A stretch of DNA of 64,000 bases, taken from positions 1 to 64,000 of the forward strand of contig JAYMTL010000021.1 in the NCBI GenBank assembly GCA_036897445.1, written 5' to 3'. Below, in pieces: positions 27,562 to 39,140 of this stretch (its first letter is position 1; each line of letters begins with the position of its first letter). Source of the DNA: Pelargonium tetragonum. Lineage: Eukaryota; Streptophyta; Magnoliopsida; Geraniales; Geraniaceae. The translations under genes were made by a program, and so were the position numbers. The notes beneath the pieces are model-generated. The model did not search any database. It was not told the DNA's origin and saw only the letters and a list, made by a program, of their open reading frames with translations.

Positions 27562-27605
27562 ATCTCTCGCAGAATGCTATAAGTATTCCACTAAGCTACA
27601 CCAAA
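27562..27605 (-). pseudogene. tRNA-Ala-like 5' relic
   Basis: The minus strand begins GGTGTAGCTTAGTGG, which matches the acceptor-end and D-arm of eukaryotic nuclear alanine tRNAs. About twelve bases later CTTATAGCATTCTGCGAGAG resembles the Ala anticodon arm (CTTAGCATGCGAGAG) interrupted by extra bases. No T-arm follows at the expected distance. I infer a truncated, indel-bearing relic of a tRNA-Ala(AGC) gene or a tRNA-derived element. Confidence 0.35.
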
Positions 27606-28599
27606 CAAATAAGTTAATAAAATTTTTTGCTGTGTATCTACGATTCCCGATTTTATAGCAGTCAAAGTCAATTAAAGTATATCGCTTTACAAAGCATTCA
27701 GGAAGCTTTTTTAAGCCCCTTTCATTTTGTAATATAATAAAAAAGTTAAAAAGTCCGCACTGGGTATTCCCTTTGCATGAGAAGTCTCTAATTACTTAAA
27801 AATGTTAATAGAGAGTATAGAACTAGAAAAAGTCTTAATGGCAAAGATTTAAAGCCTGCCCGTTTAAATCTCCTTTCTGTTTCTATATTCTTGCGATTCA
27901 ACTGCTCCCGGGTCGCTGTCTTACTTGAATCTTTAGTCCTGAGTCAAAGGGCTATGAATCTGCCTAAAGTTTCCTTTTAATTGAGGACAGTTTACCCACA
28001 ATTTTTTCAGGATCAAGTGTAAGAATTTTCAAGGATTCGCAATCAATAGGAGGTTCTAACAGGCTCTTTTTTTTATAGATAAGAAAGATTATGAGCATAT
28101 AGCTTTTCTTTTTTAAGGTACTCTTGCAAAAACTGGAATCAAGATAGGTAGGAAGAACCTTTAGATAGAGTATATTTTAGTCAAGACTCCCATAGTTAAT
28201 TTGATTTTTGAGGGGGTTCCCCGTGTGTGCCCCGTAAATAACTTAGTGCAACTTTCTTAAACAAAAAATGAAAAGGCTTAGCGTGATTTTTCTAGCTTAG
28301 GATACGCATTTTATTCCTAAAATTCAGGACCTGAGTCATACTTAAAACTGGGATAACCCCTTCAAGTACGAGTAAGTAGTGTAATTTATACACTTAAAGA
28401 TGGAAGATTTTTATCTTGTATATAAAAGACTCGAGATTAGTACAAAAAGTAGAAAACTTGTTTATTCTTAGGACTAAAAAGTCTAGGGGGGTAACCCTAG
28501 AACCAGAGACTTGCTGAAACTTTTCTAATGACCCTATTCAAAGGGAGACCCATAGGACACTTAATCCCTACAATGCCCGCTTAACTAAAAATCAGAATC
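27606..28599. other. AT-rich spacer
   Basis: No gene or RNA structure recognised. A T run near 28069 and short G runs near 28212 are the only visible features. Confidence 0.6.
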
Positions 28600-28833
28600 T
28601 TAAAGACAGGACTCCCCTTTTCTACACTCTACACTTGTTTGATAGGAATCGCAAAGACACTTAAAATTCTTGAAACAGAATAAATCCCTTGAAGGACTGG
28701 AACAATTATTCATATAGCACGGAAAGAAATTGTTTATACAAAAACACCTAGTAGTTCTAGTTGTCTTAAAAGGACTTGCTCTGGCTCTTAACAAAAGGAG
28801 TGCCCTTGGTATAGCAGGTATAGCGAATATCAC
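28600..28833 (-). CDS. Small cysteine-rich frame, possible secreted-protein exon
   Basis: This 77-codon minus-strand frame opens with a hydrophobic stretch (IFAIPAIPRALLLL, roughly residues 2-15), then a basic linker. The remaining roughly 48 residues carry nine cysteines, spaced C-x-C-x6-C-x4-C-x8-C-x5-C-x-C-x8-C-x5-C. Known fungal effectors are small, secreted and cysteine-rich and often lie in AT-rich RIP-affected DNA; that is the reason to keep it. Against it, the first codon is GTG, a stop lies directly upstream and there is no ATG except internally, so it could only be used as an exon behind a splice acceptor (TTTAAG sits at the right place). The final CxCx8C has EGF-like spacing but lacks the glycine and aromatic pair. 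A chance frame or decayed gene remains quite possible. Confidence 0.28.
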   Translation of the reverse strand: MIFAIPAIPRALLLLRARASPFKTTRTTRCFCINNFFPCYMNNCSSPSRDLFCFKNFKCLCDSYQTSVECRKGESCL

Positions 28834-30070
28834 TTAAACTAACGCAAATGAGTTTGATTATTTAAATTTAACTAAGTAGGTAAAACCTCTTTTAGGAAAA
28901 CATATGTAAAGACTCGTAAAAAACTCAACTAAGATTATCTTTCCTTATATTATATATAATAGTAGCTTGCTTTACAGTAAAAAAGAATTCGAAGTGCCGA
29001 AAGAGTTCCTGTAGTTACTCGAAAGGAAATTCATTACCACAAAAGAAACCCCTTCTAATCTAAACTTTACTACCTTGAAAGACTCTATTAGTTGGGGTTG
29101 AAGCTCTTTATCTAGTGTTCTCTAGAGACTTAGGGAATACTGAAAATCTTTACCTCAGCCCAAATTACTTGAAAAAGTACTTTTCTTACCCTTTTCTATA
29201 CTAGAGCAGTTAGGTACTTTAGAGACCGGAACTTTGTATACTTGCTTTATTTACAACCAGTCTCCGGATATTTAGAGGGAATACCTTTGTTCTGGATAAT
29301 CCTACCCGTTAATAATAGCCCTTCTTGAAATTCCTTATACATAGGAGCTTAAGATTTTTTCTTAATCTTCTTAATGTGGGTTTAAAGAATCCTCTAGTGG
29401 AGCAGAAAGAAGTATATAGCACGAGTCCAGGTCTTGCTTTTTGGAGCACTTTCGTTTAGAGAGATGTCCTACTTTCGAGTCGAGATTTCTAAGTTTATTT
29501 GCATAAAAAAGTAGTATATGCTCAAAAGACAACCTTACAAATAAGCGTTAAGGAGTAAATACTAAACAAGGAAACGAATGCAGTGAACTATAACAGCGGG
29601 GCGTAAAAAATGCTTTTTATAAATTATAGGTTCTAAGCCAATTTCTGTAGAATACTAAACGTGTTTCTATTTTTACTACAGATTTTTGATATAAAGGATT
29701 TCATACACTTTCCCAGTCAATGCTTGTCTTAACCGACTAAATTACTAGTAAGGATTAGCACAACAACCCAGCTTTCAAAGAATAACTTTCTTTTTGATTT
29801 TTTGAGTATTCAACATCTTTGGATTTCATGAAAAGAGGTATTTGTCCTCATAAGCCCAATATAAGAATATACAGGAGGAAGAATATAAGAAAACCCGAAT
29901 TTGCCTTATAATTACAATTTTGTGTTATACCAAAGCCCTGTGATATCTAGCTAGGCCCTAGCTTTAGAATGTAGAATAGGCTAAACAAGAAAGCTTAACG
30001 TGAGAGATACCTTTATCATACCCAGAAAATTCATTCGTAGGAATACCAAAAGCAAGTGTTTTATGCCCAA
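28834..30070. other. AT-rich spacer
   Basis: No frame over 60 codons, no repeat and no RNA structure recognised. Confidence 0.6.
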
Positions 30071-30148
30071 GGATTCCAGTACGGGATTTGAACTCTTGGT
30101 ATTTGAGAAATTGAATCTTTGCACTACCCCTTGAGGTGAGGTACCGCC
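30071..30148 (-). pseudogene. tRNA-like relic (identity unclear)
   Basis: On the minus strand AGAGTTCAAATCCC reads as a T-arm. CAAGGGGTAGTGCA reads as the second half of a D-arm, and an A/T-rich anticodon-arm-like segment lies between them. The pairing of the outer stem is weak and the anticodon cannot be fixed (Gln-, Glu- and Leu-like readings can all be drawn). It lies 90 bases from a second relic on the other strand. Confidence 0.25.
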
Positions 30149-30238
30149 AGAAATATAAGCGAATTTGACGTAGGAGCTCCCTGGAGTTTTTTATACTAAT
30201 AACGGAGCTATTCTGCTTAAGTTCTTTCTTTTTCATAC

Positions 30239-30263
30239 GGCGAAAGCCATGGGTTCAAATCCC
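30239..30263 (+). pseudogene. Class II tRNA 3' relic: variable arm plus T-arm
   Basis: GGCGAAAGCC forms a perfect three-pair hairpin with a GAAA loop, like the long variable arm of Ser or Leu tRNAs. It is followed two bases later by GGGTTCAAATCCC, a T-arm with three perfect stem pairs. The 5' half is not recognisable. An elongator Met-like reading (CATACGGCG before the T-arm) is an alternative. Confidence 0.35.
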
Positions 30264-31689
30264 GATCACTCTATTACCGAGTGCTAGTATAAAAAGAATT
30301 CCGGTTAACCAGAATAGCAGACTCGTACTCTCTCATTACAAGACTTGTCCATTACAAATTTCTCAGTTTAGTTTTCCTTATTTTGACTACAGTTTCCTTT
30401 TCATTCAGGAGCATCTCCAACTAATTAAAGATTAAAGAACAAGCTACCCTTTTGGACTCAGTTAAAGATCCCATAAGAATATCCTTTAGGGGTGTAGCAT
30501 AAGTAATTTCTAACCATCCCGGCAAGGATAATTCTATTTTCTGGCTTATGTTGTTTGACAAAGTCTTAATGAGAATTTCTTTATGTTAAAGTCTATTTTT
30601 ATGATGCCTGAATTAAGGCCCTAAAGAGTCCGAAACAAAAAGGAGCTAGTCTCAAAAGTTTACTTTATCTAATTTACTAAAAAAGTGACTCCTAAAAACT
30701 CGAGTTTAGGAGCTAACTAAGCAATGAGGTCCATATTAAAAGCGGATATCCGATCAGTATACTAAGAGAGGGCCCTCAAAAAGAAAGGCAAACCAACCTT
30801 ACTCTTTATTTTACTCGATTAGAACCCCCGACACCTTTATAAGTTTAACCCTGCTCTAATTTTTCTTTATAACATAAGAAGCTTGCCGAACTTCCGTATC
30901 CGTATAACAGAAAAAGAAAAAGGATAAATACTATAATACTATGATTAGACTTATGAAAAATTTTGAATAACTCTATTAGATTTTAGCGGCAGAGGATAGA
31001 TCCAAATATGAAAGTAAACTTATGAGCTTGAGATACGGCTTATAACCTATTACTTACTGTAGCGGGGTTTTTTAGTTATTTGTCTTCTAACTTTACTTAA
31101 CTTTCCCTTTTAAAAATAGGGATTTCCTGAAACTACCGCCGCTAATTATCCTGTGATTATATTACAGAAACCGAACAACTCTTTCTCGTAAGAAATGAAA
31201 AAGAAAAAATGATTGATAAAAGGTCCGCAGGCTTTTTATAATATCATAAACCAAAAGGGGGGATATTCCATAAAAAGTATCTAACCTTACAGAAAGACTT
31301 ATATACTACATTTCCCTATCAATTCTAAGATCCCTAGACACATAAGAATACTGAGGCAAAAATTCTTGGCATCGGAAAAGTTGTAAATTTTCGGTCTAAA
31401 CTATAAAAGTCTTGATAACCGTACAAAAAGATACCACTCCCCGGAGTTACTCTTCTCTATATTATGAGGTATTTCCCTTAAAGGAAAAGGAATTGTTATG
31501 CCAAAAAATGAAAAAGGTTTGCCTAATCATTAGAGAATATTATTAAAAAGTCAAAGGGTCCCAGGAAGATGCCAAAAGTTTTCCTATAGTCCACGGGCTC
31601 CTCTTCCAAACAGCTAAGCCAGGGCTTGCGGATTTGATATTATACGAATAAGAAAATCCTTAGCTTTTTACACTTTATAGACACCTACT
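30264..31689. other. AT-rich spacer
   Basis: No coding frame, RNA or repeat recognised. Confidence 0.6.
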
Positions 31690-32240
31690 TCTTGCGGACT
31701 TCTTTGTTACTCTTACCATACTCCGTATCTCGACAGCTTTCCCATTGAGCTATCTATCAGTTTCTATACCTTATTAAGAAAAAGAGCCTAACTCTGTATC
31801 ACTATCTTACTCTCTAGCTCGATACCCGTACCCGGAGCCTTTGTATTACCCCTTATAACCTCTACTCTTTTTAGCCTGTTTTCTGTATCATACTCTTTTT
31901 CAGAGCTATACCCCTCTCGGTTGTACTCTTCCGCTTCTTATGAGCTGAGCTTTATATCTTTATGGGTTCCGGCGTGTGGGCTATACCCCTGTAGTCTTAT
32001 AACCTGTAGCTATTATCTTACCTATTCTGTAAGGAGTTATCTTACTTATATTACCATTAGTATTAGTAGTCTCTTATCTATTAAACTCCTCACCGTTAGG
32101 GAATAGAGTCTGACTCTTAATTATATTGTATTTGTAATACCGGTTTTCTGTACCCCCTGGTTCATACCTATCTTAATACTTATAATCTTATCCTGCATAC
32201 CTTGTCTCGACCCGCATACTTTTCCTTAATTTATGCATAA
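31690..32240 (-). pseudogene. Second fossil block, coding-like on the minus strand
   Basis: The plus strand is markedly pyrimidine-rich, so the minus strand is purine-rich and reads as Lys, Arg, Asn, Thr, Gly and Tyr codons in one persistent frame over several hundred bases. It is broken by more than ten stops, dominated by TAA and TAG, as expected if CAA, CAG and TGG were mutated. The basic, asparagine-rich texture is like element structural proteins, but no zinc knuckle, protease or polymerase motif is visible, so the family is unassigned. The plus-strand 61-codon frame 31921-32106 is its shadow. No flanking repeats were found by eye. Confidence 0.4.
31715..31759 (-). pseudogene. Possible tRNA-like 5' relic
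   Basis: On the minus strand TGATAGATAGCTCAATGGGAAAGC looks like an acceptor strand plus D-arm with TA at positions 8-9. A weak anticodon-like hairpin (CTGT paired with ACGG) follows. No T-arm is present. It overlaps the end of the fossil block, so the motif may be coincidental. Confidence 0.18.
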
Positions 32241-35200
32241 AAAGCAGGAGTTTAAGGGCGTACTACAACTCGTTGAAGGGACTCCTAAACTTTAGCATAA
32301 AGCTTAGAGCGATAATCCAGTATTAAAGACTAAAAAACCCTTTGCTTCGATCTCCTCGCCGGCTATACTTTACCTAAATTGATCTGCCCTAAATTTCATG
32401 AATCTTTGCAACTCAAATTTCGTAAGTACGCTAACAGGTAAGTTTTCACTCGATATCCTATAAGCAACTCTTGGAAGGAGAACTCTTATGGCTGTAGCCC
32501 ACAAAAGTTTAAAGTGATGAAATTTTTAGATAAAGAGAACTTACTTGAAATCCGCTTCATAAAATCAAACTACTTTTATTGTCAAGTTGTCCACCTAGTA
32601 TTGTCGATTGGACTTTTCTTTCTTTTAAACACCTTTCTCTATTTACACTTCAATAGTTTTATAAAACAGTTAACTATAGGTTAAATTGAAGTTTTGAACC
32701 CGCATTGGGTAGCTTGACAAAAAGCTCTGTCCATTAGATAAATAACTAAAGGAACTCCTTTGCCCGTATAGGTTAAATATTTCTAAACTGGATTACGTAA
32801 GCTATACAATTTTTATTATAAATAAAAGAAATTTGCTAAAACTCTTTACTTAATGAAGGTGAAAAACCCCACTGCTCATTAGTTTTTACAAGAGCTTTTA
32901 TATGATGCACCTAGCCTCTCGTTTTTTTAATAGTATAATTATTTCAAATTTCTTGATATTGAATAGCACGATAGCATACCACCTGTTATGTTTTCAAAGA
33001 GACCCCTAAAAGGAGTAAAAGGCAAGTCATTAGCAAGAAAAATTCAAGTATGAGTTCGAGTAGACTGCCTCAGAACTTCAACTGTTCGCACCAAGGAATC
33101 CCTCGTAGAAGCGCAAAAGCCTGCATGTCTATAATTTCACTTTTGAAATGATCAGGAATCTAGTAAAAATTTATTGGGAAAGCTTAACAGACACCCCAAG
33201 GGGAAGTGCCTCAATTTATGGATCTCTTAATAAACTTCACCAGAGACCTTAACTTTCCTGTATTTTCCAAAAAGAGAACCCATAAATTCGATAGAATTTG
33301 CATTGTATTGGAAATCCGTTGGTTTACTTAGATCTTGCTCTAGAAATCCCGTCAATTAGAATCGCTTAGATAGAATAACTTTTTGAATCTTACCCTCATT
33401 TTCTAGATACTCTCTAATTTATTTGATAGGATAACTTTTGGTGTATATTTACCGCACCGAAAACTTCGACATAGTCCACCAAGTACGAGGTCTCTTCCGT
33501 CAGTTATAGCAGCACTTAGAATCGAGTAAACCCAGGAGTTCGAGTCCAGAGATCATAAGCAAATACCAGAATTTCATCCGTCCGATCCTTTACGAAGCAT
33601 CGTAGCTCAGTTTCTGAAATAATTTATACATCTTCTAATCTAGGATCTCTTATTTCTTTCTTAGAAACTTCTTGTACATGAACTTATTAATTTAAAAAGA
33701 CTATAAAAAGAAAAAGGACTTGAACCTACTTTATTTTCTCTTATAGATTACAGGTAGTATATAATTACAAATTATGATGAATCAAGAGTTAGAAACGTTT
33801 CCCGATAAAAAATTCTTTCCTCCTCTTAATAGTTATAGTTTCTTAGCGAAGGGTCTAGGCGGATCCCTAAAATAGTCAATAGTAAAAGCGGTTTGTTTCG
33901 TATGTAGCTCTATTACCGAATCCGACTTAAGAGTCACTGACAAAGAACGTTGTTTATCCTTTTTGTAAGCGCACCTGAATTATACAGCTCCTGGATATTG
34001 TGAATCCTATCCGATTTTTTAAGGATTACTAGAAAAAAAAGTTTGACTGATATAGATAAGCTATAGGGGATTCTCCTCTATTTTATTTATGAGAAAAAAG
34101 CTTCCTTGACCTTATGGATTCCCTCATAATTTAACTTACTCTAAGCGCTGTCCTATAAATCCCAAAGGGGTTTTTTGAGCCAGATTTTAGATAAAAGCCT
34201 TACCTTAGTATGCTACTTTTTTGAATTTGTAACTCCCAAAATTTCTTGTTATAATAAAAGATTTGACGAAGGGAGTTTTTATACTAAAAATGCAAGGTTT
34301 CACTATCGGGGCTGCCCTACCTCGCTCGAAAAATAAGTATTACTTATTTTGATTACACTTAATGAGCCTATACCTTTATAACCTTTATCTATTTTGTTCT
34401 CTTTTTAAGTTTTAATATATATCTCCACAAAAGAGGTTAAAACTTATAAGTATAATGAGGGTTGTTCCAGTGAAATGAAGAAGCACTCTAACTTGTATGT
34501 CAAATATTGGAAGGTAGACTTTACTATAAAGAGAACCAGAAGCTATAAAAAAAGAAAATGATTTTGTAATCGTAGTAGTTTGTCCTACCTGGATTTTTAG
34601 ATTTATCGACGTCTTCTTACAAGTTTCTTAATAGAATAGGGAGCTACTTAAAATTTAGAAAATGGAGTTTACTCAGAATTTGCACATTTAAGGAATTTTT
34701 TAGCTTTTAAGAGACAGTTTCCTGTCTGGTACATAAGGGGTACTTGAGCGATACTCTATCTTTAGAAAGTTTTGTCCTGATAGCCCGGATCGCAAGGTCT
34801 AAAAGGGGTAATTTCAACTCTGGTTGGTATTTAAGAAGGATCGAAAGTAGCAAAAGTAAAGGCAGAGTCCCTATGCTAGGTACTTTTATGAAGTAATTGA
34901 GAACGAATTCAATTTGCTGTCATGAAAGAAGTTCGGATGGTCTATACTTAAATTTAAATATAGGAGCTTCGGTGACACTCGTATAATTTTTTTGAATTAA
35001 AAGGTAAGGGTTCCCTAAAAACTTAGGAAATGCAAAGCTATTTCTTTAACTCGCATTTCACTCGTGGTAAAATATAAAAAATATCTGTAGCAATATAGCA
35101 GATTCTTATGCTACTATTTAAAGTTAACGTAACATCTTGGCCATATAAATTGCAGGGGTTTATTTATAATTAAAGATACCCGGCTCCTAATATCTTCTTT

Positions 35201-38200
35201 CATTAGAAGAGTTTTTCAAGAGGAAGTTAAGGAGATACCGGCAATAAAAATGAAAAAGTCTCTAAAAATTCTTAATTCTAAGAAGTCTCGTTCTCCTGAC
35301 TTAGTCTATTGTACCCCTTTTTAGGAAAAACTTGTCCTTACATTTCCATAGCTTTTAAGAAAGATAAGAAATCCGGGCAGAAAGGTCTAAATAAAGTAGA
35401 CTTTATTCAAAGGACCCTAAATAAAATATCTGTCAACTAGGATTTCTTACACTTTTGTTAAGACCTACTCGCCCAGCTAACACGACTCCTTTGTATACTA
35501 CTTGCGGGACCTGAGTCTTTTCCCTTTTAAGACTCAAAAACTTTTAATATAAAAAGCAAGGAGAAAGACAAAAGGGTTTCTATACTACACAAGCCTAAGG
35601 GAAGCTCTTATTTTTAGATTCTAGATTGATATAAGTTTAGACTTAGTTATAGTCAATTTTAAGTATAAGTATAAGAGTGGGCCTTGCTTTCCACTTTCCT
35701 ACCATAGTTATAGCCCTCTTTATTTCGAGTAGGTAATAAAATAAACCGTAAGGGAGCCCTCCCGCTTTTGGCTTCAGATAAATCAGGACAATTCGTAGGC
35801 GCTTTCGCTTTAAATAGAGACTGAAATTTTGAAACGTGGACCACGCTCTTGTTTCAAACGGAGCTCTGGACGGGTAACTCTGCCGGTTAATACTGTATTT
35901 ACCCTTTTCTTGTACTAGGTAGGGTGTGTTTCAGAAGGTTTAGTAAAAATGTCGAGGAGATGTAATTTATTATATTATTAGTAGTGTCCCTTTTCTCAAA
36001 GCAGCCCCTATTGGTGGTATACAGTATAATAAAGAATCCCTCTCGTAAGATTGAGATCTTAGAAAATTCAGTAAAAACCCTTAATTAAGTATCGAATGCA
36101 CAGCTTACAATGCAGGATCGGTACTTTGTTTTTGGCAGAACAGGTTAAAACTCTTTAGTGATACTAATTTCTTTGTACAATTCCAGATGAAAGGGGACCT
36201 AGTTGGGTTTCCGATAGGCCCTTTAAAGTATTCCCTATTTTAAAAATATAGGTTTGGCAATGTATTTTTGAACCTTTAACAGCCTATAGTACAAGAAATT
36301 CCTTTCCTAGAAACAGGAAATTCTCTTTGTCTAAAATCCCCTTTGGGCCAAGGGAAATTAAAGGGCCCGGTGGTGGGTTTGGTACCTCTTTACGAACTAT
36401 CCATGAAATATTTATTTATGTATTGAATCCCCTTTTAAGGGTAGTCAGTTATAAGAGCCTAACTTTATTTGACAGTTCGTCGGAAGTAGACCCGCTTCGT
36501 TCTCACATACGCGTTTAATTTATTAAGCTTAAGCACTACTTTTATAAGCTAATTATCGACACTATAAGTCATTTTAATTTAAGTTTATCCGGTTTATATA
36601 TAGATATAGAGGAATAATAGGCAATAAGTAGCCAAAACCCATAAGAAAAAGACTTTGACTAACTTTACAGGAAAGCTTCGTTAGTTAGATAGAATACTTA
36701 TTACAGTACAGTTAAGGTCCGTGTTTGCTGCGGTAACAGTAAGACCTTTTTAAAAATAACGCACTTCTAATGCATGCAGTATTAGCTTGTAGTGGGTTCT
36801 TACTCTCTAAAAAAAGGAGAATTAAGAAGTCCTATATCTTGCTTTATTTTTCTTGTAGCAGGAAATGGTATTTAGGCAGCCCCAAAGTCCCCGCGCAAGG
36901 GCCTAATAAAAAGAAGTTGTGGAGCTGTGTGTCCTCTTATCCAACTAGGTGTTTAGAACTATAACAAGAGGTTTTACCTTCTCAAAAGTTTAAGTGTTCC
37001 CTTAAGTAAGAGCTCTCCTTGGGGTTATCTAACAACTCGATTTCATTATTTCACGGGTGGCGAGCAACTCTGTCAAGTAGGGTGTTATAATTAACCCAGT
37101 ATCCCTATCCCGGGGGTATCTTGGAGAAGTTAACTCTCTTAATATTCCGAGATCCCCAAGGGTTTCGTATAAAAGCTTTAAAGCTACTGCGGGTATATTC
37201 TAAAAGTCTTTAATCTTGTCTTAGGTTTCCCTTCCTATACTAGTCCACCTTGGAATGTAAGCAGGCCCTATTATACTATTACTACCCACAACAACGTTAT
37301 ATTGACTGTGTCTTGGAAGAGTGTATACCCGGTGTTAAACGAGTCAGTTTTTCTGTATTAGGTTTCTTTGCCTCTTAAAATGAGCATAGCTTGTAAAGAG
37401 TGTTACTATATTCGCGCGGGTATTAAAGGATTCAAAAGTAGAGCCTAAAGAAAGATATAATTTAGCAAATTAGCCGCCCCTTGAAGAGCCAAGAAACCAC
37501 AGTAAGCTCTATCAGGACAAGTAAATTGTAAAAGCACCCCACTAAGTGTTGATATTTAGGTTTTGTTTCTGATATACCCCCTTTCATTATAATTATAGTT
37601 ATAGAAATTCTTATGGGATTCGGGGTTAATGGAGTTCCCTCCCTAATTGTGGGCACTGCTGAACGCAATTTTTAGTAGAAAATAGAAAATAGGTATAGCC
37701 TTAACCAACAAAAATGACAGCCAACCCTACACTCCCCGGCGACTAAGAATTCTTAAAAAATAGGGGTATCCCTCTGTAGTAGACTTAGAAGTTTATAAAG
37801 AATTCCCCTTACTATTTACTCTAACCGCCCTAACCCTAATAAGGGCAGATACTTAGATTAGAAATCCTTGCGCTTTATAAACTTTGATGGTTGAAAATCT
37901 GTACTTTGAAACGTGAACCACTTATAATATAAGAAGAGAGCCGCAGGAATATATATATACGACCTCTACCTACGGGTAAGCTATACAAGTGCTCTAAGAG
38001 GAACAATGGGTCTTGTGTATAAGGGGGTCATAAACCCCGGGAGTTAGCAACAACTAAAACTAAAAGCGTAGGACTATAATCTAATTCGAGGGTTGATATT
38101 TAGGGTCAGGTTTTTCTCTTTTATTATTTAAGGTTGAAAACTCGAATTGGATGGAATTTTAAGAATGACCTATCGGCTTCTGAACTAGTGGGGGCTTAAT

Positions 38201-38792
38201 ACAAAAAAGCTACCTTGGATAAGAAAATAAGAACCCGCAATACTGAATATTAAGGAACTGCTTTACCGATTAAAGGAAATAACCAAAATCTCGTAAACTT
38301 TAACCTGCGCGTTAGAGTCAAGGCCCGCGTTTCTAAAGCATTTTCCGTTACTTTTTATACCCAACCCAATTCCCAACCCCGTCTAATCCACCAAAAGTGT
38401 AAGGGCAAAGACATTAAAATTCTTGCAGATCCTTTTGAGAATAAAATAGAAATTCTTGAAAAGCTCGAATTAAGGGATTTCTGAGAAACGTTACATAAAT
38501 GCAGTAGAATTTAGGAGTCTTTACGTAAGCCCCTCTACTACTAAAAAAGCTTACTCTAGCCTTGTCTTTGCGAAAAAACTTTAGAAACGAGTTGGAATGG
38601 CTTATCTCTTTTGCTTTAACTTGTCCTGGGAAGGCTGTGATTCTAAACCCTATTACCCAAAAATGCTTTCTTATTGAGCAACCCCCTACTGCTTGCAGCA
38701 AGCTTTTATTTTACTTATTCGAGGAAAACCCCAGCGCTTACATTACTAATTAGCCAAATGGGAGTCTCTTAATTTAAATTTACGGAACCGCG
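32241..38792. other. AT-rich spacer without recognisable genes
   Basis: Frames of 61-68 codons at 35659-35844 (minus), 36327-36518, 36770-36964 and 37462-37668 (minus), and 95 codons at 38414-38701 (minus) show no motif. A perfect palindrome-like hairpin lies at 34330-34350. CCCTAACCCTAATAAGGG near 37831 resembles two telomere units but is isolated. Confidence 0.5.
34330..34350. repeat. Perfect 10-bp inverted repeat, 1-base spacer
   Basis: AAAATAAGTA (34330-34339) and TACTTATTTT (34341-34350) are exact reverse complements around a single T. No gene is next to it. Confidence 0.8.
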
Positions 38793-39140
38793 TTGAAACA
38801 TAAAGAGTCTACCCACCAAACAAAAAGCATATATCCTATGAGAAAACCCTTCTACCAACAAACCTTAAGTATTAGAGACAAAGGGCGTTCGCACCTCTAT
38901 TTTAAGGTATATAACACTTCTCGGACCCTGCCCCTAGAAAAGAGTATCCTTAATTACATTCCGAAGGTATCTTGCCTACATTTTTTTACTGTATATAGAG
39001 AAAGTCTAAAGATACCTTCTGAGCAAAAAGCTCTTCCACGAGTCCTGTATTCTAAATATTTTAAGTCTATTTTATATTCCTCTTTAAATTTTAAAAAGGA
39101 GGGTCCGGACCCGCTAGCGTACGCTTTAGTACAAAAATGA
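38793..39140 (+). CDS. Hypothetical 115-codon frame, doubtful
   Basis: This is one of the longest frames in the window. It begins at a TTG codon; the first internal ATG is at about residue 16 (MRKPFYQQ). The product would be basic and hydrophilic, with no signal peptide, membrane span or recognised motif. Neighbouring DNA has the same composition. A frame of this length is expected about once by chance in 64 kb of such DNA. I keep it only because its texture (even amino-acid use, few low-complexity runs) is better than average. It is not assigned a function. Confidence 0.15.
   Translation: MKHKESTHQTKSIYPMRKPFYQQTLSIRDKGRSHLYFKVYNTSRTLPLEKSILNYIPKVSCLHFFTVYRESLKIPSEQKALPRVLYSKYFKSILYSSLNFKKEGPDPLAYALVQK

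Noticed and set aside
28735-28766. EGF-like domain in the cysteine-rich frame
   Set aside because: Cx1Cx8C spacing is present at its end, but the required glycine and aromatic residues are absent.
37829-37850. Telomere-like CCCTAACCCTAA
   Set aside because: Only about two units, internal and isolated. There is no array.
38414-38753. Overlapping opposite-strand frames of 95 and 63 codons
   Set aside because: They overlap each other, lack motifs and have lengths expected by chance.
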